Source: Nocardia pseudovaccinii NBRC 100343
Lineage (GTDB): Bacteria; Actinomycetota; Actinomycetes; Mycobacteriales; Mycobacteriaceae
Direction of reading: 5' to 3'
Assembly: GCF_001613225.1 (NCBI RefSeq)
Contig: NZ_BDBY01000181.1
Coordinates: 1 to 64,000, forward strand
DNA: 64,000 bases
How positions within the stretch are numbered: position 1 is the first letter of the stretch; each line of letters begins with the position of its first letter. Shown here piece by piece: positions 41,505 to 49,700 of this stretch. The position numbers and the translations under genes were made by a program. The notes below the pieces were generated by a model. It did not search any database, was not told the DNA's origin, and saw nothing but the letters and a program-made list of their open reading frames with translations.

Positions 41505-42608
41505 ATGGCGACGGTGCTGCTGGGCGGCGACGTCATGGTGGGCCGCGGTGTGGATCAGATTCTCCCGCACCCCGGTGATCCGACGCTGCGCGAACGGTGC
41601 GTCGAGGATGCGCGGACGTATGCGGAACTGGCGGAGCAGACGAATGGTGAATTCGACCGTCCCGTGGATTTCGGCCACCCATGGGGCGACGTCCTGGCGA
41701 TTCTTGCTCAGCTCGCCCCGCAGGTACGACTGATCAATCTGGAAACCTCGATTACGGCCGACGGCGCGTTCGCACCGCTCAAAGGCATCCACTACCGCAT
41801 GAACCCGGACAATGTGCCGGTGTTGACCGCGATCGCGCCGGTCGTGTGCGCGCTGGCCAATAATCACATTCTCGATTTCGGTATTCGCGGGCTGGCCGAC
41901 ACGGTGGAAACACTCGATACCGCGGGCATCCGGCGCGCCGGGGCGGGCGCGGATCTCGACGATGCCCGGGCCCCGGCGATATCGGAACTCGATGACGGGC
42001 GACGAGTGGTAGTCGTCTCGGTCGGTGCGGGATCGAGCGGGGTTCCGCAACATTGGGCGGCTCGCCGTGATCGGCCGGGGCTGTGGTGGATCGGCGAAAC
42101 ACCGAATATTCGTGCCGCCGACGAGGTGGCGGCAGAAGTGCTGGCGCACAAGCGCGATGGCGATATCGCGATCGTCTCCGTGCATTGGGGGCCCAATTGG
42201 GGTTACAGGGTGCCGGTGAGTGAACGGCAGTTCGCGCATCGGTTGCTCGACGCCGGAATCGACCTTGTGCACGGGCATTCCGCGCACCATCCGCGGCCGA
42301 TCGAGATCTACCGAGGCAAACCGATTCTGTACGGATGCGGTGATGTCATCGATGACTACGAGGGTATCCGCGGCTATGAGCGTTATCGCCCGGAGCTTCG
42401 CTTGCTATATCTGGTGTCCATCGATCCCGGCGTGCTGGAAACCCGAATGATTCCACTGCGGATCCGGCGCATGCGCCTGCAATCGGCCACGCGCAACGAA
42501 TCTCGATGGCTGTGCGAGACGATCGAGCACATCAGTCGCGACTTCGGCACCCGGGTCGCACTGCGGCCCGACGACCTACCGGTGGTGTTCAAGACCGCAC
42601 AACACTGA
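41505..42608 (+). CDS. CapA-family protein (poly-gamma-glutamate synthesis type)
   Basis: A 367-residue CapA/PgsA-like protein with the calcineurin-like phosphoesterase fold. Motifs in order are LLGGDVMVGRGVDQIL, LINLETSIT, CALANNHILDFGIRGLADT, IAIVSVHWGPNWGYRVP and HGHSAHHPRPIEIYRGKPIL followed by YGCGDVIDDYEG. No signal peptide or membrane anchor is seen, unlike the Bacillus CapA, so a cytoplasmic metallophosphoesterase-like role is as likely as polymer export. The ATG at 41505 starts directly at the first conserved strand. Its 3' end overlaps the convergent hydrolase gene by 20 bases. Confidence 0.9.
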   Translation: MATVLLGGDVMVGRGVDQILPHPGDPTLRERCVEDARTYAELAEQTNGEFDRPVDFGHPWGDVLAILAQLAPQVRLINLETSITADGAFAPLKGIHYRMNPDNVPVLTAIAPVVCALANNHILDFGIRGLADTVETLDTAGIRRAGAGADLDDARAPAISELDDGRRVVVVSVGAGSSGVPQHWAARRDRPGLWWIGETPNIRAADEVAAEVLAHKRDGDIAIVSVHWGPNWGYRVPVSERQFAHRLLDAGIDLVHGHSAHHPRPIEIYRGKPILYGCGDVIDDYEGIRGYERYRPELRLLYLVSIDPGVLETRMIPLRIRRMRLQSATRNESRWLCETIEHISRDFGTRVALRPDDLPVVFKTAQH

Positions 42609-43260
42609 GGTGGCGGCGGAACCAGTCGCGGGCCAGGTCCGCCACCTGCTCGAGCGCACCTGGCTCCTCGAACAGGTGCGTCGCACCGGGGACGACGTCG
42701 ATCTCGCTCGGACACGGCATCCGCAGTTGGGCCTCGCGATTGAGCATGAGCACCTGTCGGTCGTTGCCGCCGACGATCAGGAGCGTCGGCGCGCGGACGT
42801 GTGTCAGCCGCGGTCCGGCCAGGTCGGGGCGGCCGCCACGGGAGACGATGGCCGCGATTTCGGCGCCGGGTTCGGTGGCCGCCCACAATGCGGCACCGGC
42901 ACCCGTGCTCGCCCCGAAATATCCGGTGGGAAGCCCGCCCAGAACCACCCGCGTCCGAAGTCCGCGAGTCACCGCGACGAGACGCTCGGCGAGCAACTCG
43001 ATATCGAAGACCCGCGCACGGTCACCTTCCTCGGCCGCGGTCAGTAGATCGACGAGCATGGTCGCGAGTCCCGCCCGATTCAACACATCGGCGACCAGCC
43101 GATTTCGCGGACTGTGGCGACCGCTACCGCTGCCGTGCGCGAAGACGACCAGACCGGTGGAGTTCGGTGGGACGGTCAGTATCCCGGTCAGTCGGATGGA
43201 CTCCGACGACATGATGACTTCTTCTGTCCGCGTCAGGGGATCGGATGCGGAGGGCGACAT
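42589..43260 (-). CDS. Dienelactone-hydrolase-like alpha/beta hydrolase
   Basis: A 223-residue alpha/beta hydrolase. The oxyanion region is VVFAHGSGSGRHSPRNR, the nucleophile elbow GYFGASTGAGAAL, the acid in LLIVGGNDRQVL and the histidine in VPGATHLFEEPGALE. It belongs to the group often found beside or fused to phosphoribosyltransferases. The ATG at 43260 follows AGGAGGT at 6 bases, which is the best site in this part of the window; the open frame upstream is not needed. The substrate is unknown. Confidence 0.9.
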   Translation of the reverse strand: MSPSASDPLTRTEEVIMSSESIRLTGILTVPPNSTGLVVFAHGSGSGRHSPRNRLVADVLNRAGLATMLVDLLTAAEEGDRARVFDIELLAERLVAVTRGLRTRVVLGGLPTGYFGASTGAGAALWAATEPGAEIAAIVSRGGRPDLAGPRLTHVRAPTLLIVGGNDRQVLMLNREAQLRMPCPSEIDVVPGATHLFEEPGALEQVADLARDWFRRHLSVVRS

Positions 43261-43282
43261 CGAACACCTCCTGGTATCCGGA

Positions 43283-43678
43283 CTACCCGCCCGGCCGGTC
43301 ATGCGCAAGCCGAGATGAGGCCGGGGCTCCGTTGAACGCGCGAGTCGACACACGCCAGTACGACGTCGTACGACTGCTGGTTGCGGGCCAATAGCTCACA
43401 CCGATCCGGATCACGGCGGGGTGGTCGAGATTGCCGTCGATCCAGCTCCGGTCGCCTGCCATGAGTCTGACGAAGGCGGCCTTCGCCGTCTGCGGCGAAA
43501 CGGCGCAACAGCAATTGCTGCAAGTATGCGCGCCGGTAAAATCCGGGTTCCATTCGGCCACGGTGGCGCGCACAATGGAAAACGCGATCAACACGCTCGG
43601 GAACGACGGGCTATCGGGGAATTTCGCCACAACACGCTTTTCCACACCAGCACCATCTCCCAAGGTGAAAGCGTTCAA
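43283..43678 (-). CDS. Possible 131-residue hypothetical protein
   Basis: The region between the hydrolase (43260) and the flavoprotein (43681) has an open frame with an ATG at 43678 but no clear ribosome-binding site. It is cysteine-rich in one place (HTCSNCCCAV) and otherwise unlike any family I know; GDRSWIDGNLDHPAVIRIGV is its most protein-like part. Codon use is mixed. It may be a small accessory gene, a remnant, or non-coding sequence that includes the flavoprotein promoter. Confidence 0.22.
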   Translation of the reverse strand: MNAFTLGDGAGVEKRVVAKFPDSPSFPSVLIAFSIVRATVAEWNPDFTGAHTCSNCCCAVSPQTAKAAFVRLMAGDRSWIDGNLDHPAVIRIGVSYWPATSSRTTSYWRVSTRAFNGAPASSRLAHDRPGG

Positions 43679-43680
43679 CT

Positions 43681-44865
43681 ATGTCCATACCCGCGAATGT
43701 TCGAACGCCGACCGTGCTCATTCTGGGGGCCGGATTCGGCGGACTGGAATTGGCGGCTTGCCTGTCCGAGTCGCTGCCCGGCGAGGTTCGGGTAGTACTC
43801 GTCGACCGCAACGACGGGTTCACGTTCGGCTTCTCCAAGCTGGAGATCCTGTTCCGCGACCGGACCCCGGAATCCCTGCGCGTCAGCTACCGCGACCTGG
43901 CCCTTCCCGGAGTCGAGTTCCGGCAGGAGCAAGTCATTTCGATCGACCCGCAGACCCGCCGCGTCGACACCGACCGCACCAGTTACGACCCGGACTTTCT
44001 GGTTGTCGCTTTGGGCGCCGATTACGACCCGGCCGCTACCCCGGGTTTCGTCGCGGACGGTCACGAGTACTACTCGATCCGGGGTGCTTGCCGACTGCGC
44101 GATCGGCTGGCCCATTTCGACGGTGGCACTGTTCTCATCTCGGTGTTGAGCGTTCCGTTCAAGTGCCCGCCCGCACCCTATGAAGGCGCGATGCTGCTGC
44201 ACGAACTGCTGACCCGTCGCGGCATCCGCGACCGCACCCGCATGCACGTGCTGACGCCGATGGACTCACCGATCCCGGTCTCCGCGGACACCTCCGCGGC
44301 GCTTGTCGACGCGCTCGCACAACGTGGCATCGACTACTCTCCGGGGCGGCGGGTCCACGCGCTCGACCCGGAGAACCATATCGCGGCCACCCGCACCGGT
44401 GACCTCGCCTACGACCTGTTCATCGGCATCCCGACCCATTGCGTCCCGCCCGTCGTCGAGGCATCCGGGCTGACCGTCGACGGCGCCGACGGTTGGATTC
44501 ACGTCGACCCGCGCACCCTCGCCACCCCGTATCCGGGCGTCTACGCCATCGGTGACTGCGCGGACGCGCCGGTGCCGCGCGCAGGGGTGTTCGCAGAGAA
44601 CGCCGCCCGCACGGTTGCCGCGCATATCGCCGCGCAATTACACGGAACACCCGCGCCCGGAAAGTATCTCGGCCAGGGCTCCTGTTACATCGAATTCGGC
44701 GACGGTCTCGTCGGCAAGGTCGACGCCGACTTCCTTTCCGGACCGAAGCCGGTCGCGCCGTTCGTCACACCCTCGACCGAGTTGGCCACCGAGAAGGCGG
44801 AATTCGCCGCCACGCGTATTCGGCGCTGGTTTTCCGATCAACGGACAGTTACCGAGAACTCCTGA
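43681..44865 (+). CDS. FAD-dependent oxidoreductase (sulfide:quinone-reductase-like)
   Basis: A 394-residue flavoprotein of the SQR/type II NADH dehydrogenase superfamily. The FAD loop is LILGAGFGGLELAACL and the second flavin motif is YAIGDCADAPVPRAGVFAEN. A cysteine in VPFKCPPAPYEGAML and another in IPTHCVPPVVEASG stand where sulfide:quinone oxidoreductases keep catalytic cysteines, while the second NADH-binding loop is poorly conserved. This favours sulfide or thiol oxidation over NADH. It converges on a sulfite-oxidase-type molybdoenzyme with a 28-base overlap, which fits a joint sulfur role (inference). Confidence 0.86.
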   Translation: MSIPANVRTPTVLILGAGFGGLELAACLSESLPGEVRVVLVDRNDGFTFGFSKLEILFRDRTPESLRVSYRDLALPGVEFRQEQVISIDPQTRRVDTDRTSYDPDFLVVALGADYDPAATPGFVADGHEYYSIRGACRLRDRLAHFDGGTVLISVLSVPFKCPPAPYEGAMLLHELLTRRGIRDRTRMHVLTPMDSPIPVSADTSAALVDALAQRGIDYSPGRRVHALDPENHIAATRTGDLAYDLFIGIPTHCVPPVVEASGLTVDGADGWIHVDPRTLATPYPGVYAIGDCADAPVPRAGVFAENAARTVAAHIAAQLHGTPAPGKYLGQGSCYIEFGDGLVGKVDADFLSGPKPVAPFVTPSTELATEKAEFAATRIRRWFSDQRTVTENS

Positions 44866-45902
44866 ATCAGGTTGTTTCCCATGCCCTGGCGGTTCCAGAA
44901 TTGCTCGGCCGGTTGCACATTCCCGTCCGCATCGGTGGCGCGGCAGCTCAGTCGATACTCGCCCGGTCGCGCCTCCCAGGTGTAACTCCAACTGCGCCAG
45001 GCGAATTCGGCGGCACTGCTATCCAATTGGGCGTCCCGCCAGACACCGTCGACGCCGACTTCCACTCGTACCACGGGCGAGGTTCCGCACCACGCACGGC
45101 CGCGGAGGAGGACCGCACCGGCGTCGACCGTGCGTCGCCGACTCGGGAAATCGGGAAGGCCAGGCGGAATCATCAACGCACGCACCTTGATTCGCGACAC
45201 CGGTACCCCCGGATCGTCGACATCGCGTTGGTAGTGATAGGCCACCGCCTGTTGGAGCCCGGTGAAGGGCCGGTCGACGACTTCGATATTCCGCAACCAT
45301 TTGACGCTCGTCATCCCGTACCAGCCGGGCACGAGCAGTCGCAATGGAAAGCCGTGCTGCGGCGGGAGCGGTGCGCCGTTCATTTCGTAGGCGAGCAGGA
45401 CCTCGGGTCTGCGGCATTCGCCGATACTCAGGGAGCGTTGATAATTGTGCTCCACATTGTCCTGGAATCCGCGATCGGCCCCGGTGAATACGACCTCGAC
45501 CGCCTCGTCGCGCATACCGCAGTCGTCGAGAATCCCACCGAGTGCGGTGCCCGTCCATGCCGCCGTGCCGATCGCCTCGAGGCCCCACGGTGTGCTGACA
45601 TTGCGCGGGTCCATCCCCGTGCGTCCGTTACCCGCGCATTCGAGGGTAACCGGAATCGTCGTCGCCGGTCGCGACCTGATGTCGTCCAGCGACAACTCCA
45701 GTTCGCGCTCGACATTCCCGGTAACCCGCAGTCGCCACGACGATGCGTCGATCTCGGGGATGTCGAAATGAATCAGCAGGTAGTGCATGCCGATGGGCGT
45801 AATGTCGTACCGCATGCCCTCGAGTTGCATGCCGTGGTTGCGCGTCGCCAGCGCGAGCTCGTCGAACCGGACGCCCTGCGCGCGCGAGACGAGTTCGGTC
45901 AT
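44838..45902 (-). CDS. Sulfite-oxidase-family molybdopterin enzyme
   Basis: A 354-residue molybdoenzyme of the sulfite oxidase family. The molybdenum-ligating cysteine is C89 in VTLECAGNGRTGM; the pterin-binding region PWGLEAIGTAAWTGTALGGI and PGWYGMTSVKWLRNIEVVDR are conserved. The C-terminal immunoglobulin-like dimerisation domain follows with VEVGVDGVWRDAQL. There is no signal peptide or heme domain, so it is the simple cytoplasmic form. It converges on the SQR-like flavoprotein. Oxidation of sulfite to sulfate is likely but not certain for this subgroup. Confidence 0.92.
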   Translation of the reverse strand: MTELVSRAQGVRFDELALATRNHGMQLEGMRYDITPIGMHYLLIHFDIPEIDASSWRLRVTGNVERELELSLDDIRSRPATTIPVTLECAGNGRTGMDPRNVSTPWGLEAIGTAAWTGTALGGILDDCGMRDEAVEVVFTGADRGFQDNVEHNYQRSLSIGECRRPEVLLAYEMNGAPLPPQHGFPLRLLVPGWYGMTSVKWLRNIEVVDRPFTGLQQAVAYHYQRDVDDPGVPVSRIKVRALMIPPGLPDFPSRRRTVDAGAVLLRGRAWCGTSPVVRVEVGVDGVWRDAQLDSSAAEFAWRSWSYTWEARPGEYRLSCRATDADGNVQPAEQFWNRQGMGNNLIQEFSVTVR

Positions 45903-45979
45903 CGGCTCGGGCTGATTCTCATCGAGATGGACAGGCTGCCGGGGTCAGTATAGGACTGCCCGGTCGGGTCCGACAGGAG

Positions 45980-46621
45980 CTACAAATGCGCTGCGCTGAA
46001 TCCCACTGCGGCACCGACGAAATCACCGTAGCGGGCGTGCGCCGCGGGGTCGGCTCCTCCGCCACAGACCGGGTCACCGGCCGCGCAGAATTCGGCGGTG
46101 CGGTCGGCGTACCGGTCGGGAACGCTCCACCCGATCAAGCGCAGCGGGTCACCGAAGAGCAGAATGGCGGCCACGCGATCGACGAGATGGCCGGGCAGTC
46201 GCACCACCCCTGGCAGCCCGGCGACGATACCGGTGCCGAGCGCGCCATGCACCACGCCCGCCCCCAGCGAGTAGCCGGTGAGTATGAACTGTTGATCCGG
46301 GCAGACTGCGGCTTGATATGCGACATGTGCGACCAGATCGGCGCTACCCGCGCTCATATCCGTCAGATTCGCGGGGTAGTTCACCGAATACGCACGCACG
46401 CTCATCGGTAATGCCCGCCGCATCGCGTCGTACAGCGGATCACCGACGAAAGTTCCGAGGTACCCCGGTTCCTGGGTGCCCCTTGCCACCACCAGATCCA
46501 CCGCGGCGCACGACTGTGCCGCGGCATGCGGACCGAGCACGGCACTCGCCGCGATCAGCAAGACCGCGAATGCCGATGCCATCGGCCACTTTTTGAACAG
46601 AACCACCTTTCGGTCGCCCAT
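45980..46621 (-). CDS. Cutinase-family secreted esterase
   Basis: A 213-residue secreted esterase. A signal peptide (about residues 1-36, SAFAVLLIAASAVLGPHAAA) precedes the mature domain, with CAAVDLVVARGTQEPG, nucleophile GYSLGAGVVHG, acid in CAAGDPVCGGGAD and histidine in HARYGDF. Cysteines flank the active-site parts as in Culp proteins of mycobacteria, which hydrolyse lipids or cutin-like esters outside the cell. GAGGTGAGGAA precedes the ATG at 46621. Two matching inverted repeats lie directly upstream, so it is probably under a TetR-type repressor. Confidence 0.92.
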   Translation of the reverse strand: MGDRKVVLFKKWPMASAFAVLLIAASAVLGPHAAAQSCAAVDLVVARGTQEPGYLGTFVGDPLYDAMRRALPMSVRAYSVNYPANLTDMSAGSADLVAHVAYQAAVCPDQQFILTGYSLGAGVVHGALGTGIVAGLPGVVRLPGHLVDRVAAILLFGDPLRLIGWSVPDRYADRTAEFCAAGDPVCGGGADPAAHARYGDFVGAAVGFSAAHL

Positions 46622-46630
46622 TTCCTCACC

Positions 46631-46680
46631 TCTCACGCCGTTGTGAGAAGTGCTTCCTCAGCCCTCACGTCATTGTGAGG
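46631..46680. promoter_or_regulatory. Paired operators upstream of the cutinase
   Basis: TCTCAC-N6-GTGAGA (46631-46648) and CCTCAC-N6-GTGAGG (46663-46680) are 18-bp inverted repeats with starts 32 bp apart, about three helical turns. The first ends 10 bases from the cutinase start and overlaps its ribosome-binding region. The regulator is not encoded nearby. Confidence 0.6.
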
Positions 46681-46687
46681 CGTCGAG

Positions 46688-46708
46688 TGACACTTGTCAG
46701 AGACAAGT
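46688..46708. repeat. Overlapping inverted repeats at the end of the carboxylase gene
   Basis: TGACA-CT-TGTCA (46688-46699) and ACTTGTC-AGA-GACAAGT (46692-46708) overlap across the stop codon of the acetyl-CoA carboxylase gene. The second could form a 7-bp hairpin at the end of that transcript; the first looks like an additional operator half of the cutinase promoter. Only the symmetry is certain. Confidence 0.4.
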
Positions 46709-49700
46709 CTCAATGTACTCCGCTGTGCGGCACATGGACGACGACAGTCGGCCGGGCAGACCCGCCTCGATGGCTTCGATGATGCGGGGGCGCAGTTCGG
46801 CGGCACGGATGATGGCGTCGACCGAACCGACCTCGACGGCGCGCTGAATGTTGTGCACGCGGTCGAATTCCGACGCGACCTCGCCGAGTTTCTCCGTGCG
46901 AACCGACGACCTGACCTCGTCGCGTTCCGCCGTCAGAGCCGCACGGTCGGCGCCGAGCGCGTTCGCGGCACGTACCTCGAGATCGCGCACGCGCTGATCG
47001 GCTGCCGTACGGGCGTCGACCTCACCGGAGAACACCACCGCGGCCGCGGGAGCACCGCCGAGCACCGAGGCGAACGAGCCTTCCAGCGCGAGCACGGTCA
47101 TGCTCGGGTTGAGCAGCTTCGAGAACACCACGAACGCGCCGCCGTGATAGCGCGAGATCACGCAGAACACGATGGGGCCCTGGAAGTTCACGATCGCACG
47201 GCCGATCTCGGCGCCGTACTCGAGCTGCAACTTCCGCATCGATTCCGGCGAGCCGTCGAAGCCCGACAGGTTCGCCAGCACCACCAGCGGCCGATTGCCG
47301 CTGGCCCCGTTGATCGCCCGCGCGGCCTTCTTCGAGGACTGCGGGAACAACGTGCCCGCCGTGTAGGTGTCCGGCCCGTCGGTGGACGGGTAGCCGCGGC
47401 GCTGCACTCCCCTGGACTCGATGCCGAGCAGGCACACCGGAATACCGCCGAGCCGCGCGTCCTGCACCACGGCCGTCTCGGCATCGGCCATCCCCGCCCA
47501 GCGTTCCAGCACCGGGTGGTCCTGATCGGCCACCGCCCGCATCACGGTCCGGATGTCGAACGGCTTCTTGCGGTCCGGGTTCGCGGTGGCGGAGAAGATC
47601 TCGCCGACCGTGGTGAAGTCGCTGCCCGCCACGACATGCGGGAAGTCGGAGACGTCGCGGTCGATGGGGTCGCTGGTCCGCGACCGCCGCGGCGACTGCT
47701 CGCCGGGCGCCACATACGTGTGGTCGTAGTGCGACATCAGCACGTCCCGTGCGGCGTGCAGGTTCGGCGCCCAGTACTGCGCCTGCCCGTTCGGACCCAT
47801 CACCCGGTCGTAGCCGCCGATACCGAAGTTGTCCTCGGCCGACACACCACCGGAGAAGTCCAGCGCCTGCTTGCCGGTGAGCACCATCGCCGAGTCCGGC
47901 GTCATCACCAGGATGCCCTTGGTGTGCATGAGCATGGTGGCTTCGGCGTTCCAGTACGGCTGCGCGCCGACGTTGATGCCCGAGACCACGATGTTGATCT
48001 CGCCGCCGTCCTGGGTGAATTCGACGATCCGCTTGAGCGCCGCCGCCACCCAGTCCATGTTCTCGGTGCCGGACTGCATCGAGATCCGGGCGCCCGAGGA
48101 CAGCGCGTACCACTCCAGCGGCACCTGCATCTGTTCGGCCAGGTCCATCGCGGCGATCACGCGACGGCACTCCGGTTCCGAGAGCGCGCCGAGCGATTTC
48201 GTCGGGTCACCGAGCAGCACCACCCTGGTGATGCCGTCCGGATACTGCTCGGTCGGCGTGGTGACCACACCCGCGACAATCGCGGCTTTATTGCGTCCCT
48301 TGGGCCGGTCGACCGGCACGAGCGTGTGATCGGCGTCGAGGTCGTACTCGGCGAACTCACCGAGCAGACCGGTCAGTTCGTACGGGTACACGGTGTTGCG
48401 GCTACTGGCCCGCAGCACCTTCTGCCGGTACTCGTCGATCGGCTCGACCACCTCGCCGGACCGCTCGCCGATGGTCACCTCGGTACCACCGGTGGTGTCG
48501 AAGGCGATGCGCACGGCGACCTTGATCAACTCACCGGACTTCCGGTCCTGGTGCCGTGCGATGAGCAGGATCTCCTCCAGCCCGGCACCCGCGGTCGTCG
48601 GCCGCACCCGGTCGATGATCGTCTCCAACTCGGCGCGGGTCATCTCGACCGGGGGCCAGATGTACATCACGATGCGGTTGGTGTGGAACCGTTTGGCCGA
48701 CGGCCGCTGCGACTGCGCCCGGCGGATCGAGTCGAGGCAGGTGGCGATGGTGCTCTCGGCCGTCGGCAGCGCCAGCAACCGGCCGTCGTGCTCGCGCAGC
48801 GCGGTCAGGTCACGCACCTGTGCGAATGCCACGAGACGCTCGTCGGACGCGTTGTCCTTCGCGATGCACCGGAACAGGTAGATCTCCTCGTCCGAGGACG
48901 GGAGCCGGGTGAGGTCGAACTTGCGCAGCCGCTTCATCTGCATCCGCTCCGCGATGTACGGATGCAGGCCGCGGATCAACCGCTCCTCGGCCATGCCGGT
49001 GGCGGACGGGCGGAAGGTGAAGTGATGGTGCATCACCGCACCGCCGCTGCCCGCGACGGTCGCGGTGATCCGGTGGATCTGGTTCGGCAACGGCCGAGTA
49101 CCGAGCACTTCCTGCAGTGCTGCCGCCATCGCGTCGAAGTCCTCGGGCTGCTTTTCCCAGCTCAGGTAGATATCGACCTCGATGGACGCGGCCACGGTCG
49201 CCAGCTCGGTGAGACCGCGCAGCACGGTGTCGAGCGCGTCGAAACTCACCGCCGCCGATACCAGGCTCAGGCCGCGGCGCTCGGCGATCACGAAGGTGCA
49301 CCCGCCTGCCTCGCGGGTGTGCACCCCGGCCAGGCCTTTGTTGCCGTAGTACCGACGGGTCAGCACCTCGAGCATGGCGGTGTTGTCGGCACTGCCGCGC
49401 ACCAACCGCTGACCGAGCAGCCGCACCAGCGGCTCGGTGCTGCGCACCATCTCGGAAATGCGCTCGGCGCGATCGGGCGTTTCCGGGTACGCGTCGAGAT
49501 GGCTCAGCTGTTTACGAACATTGGTGTAGACGCGGGCGCGGTTGCGCCGCAACAGCGGCTGGCCGAACCAGGAGTACACCAGACCGCGGGTGAGGTCGGC
49601 GATCACGGGGAAGCGCACCTGCGTCGCGGCCACCAGTCGTTCCAGCGCCAGACCGACCGGCTCGCGCAGCGCCCGGTCCGGCACCGGCTCACCCAGCCAC

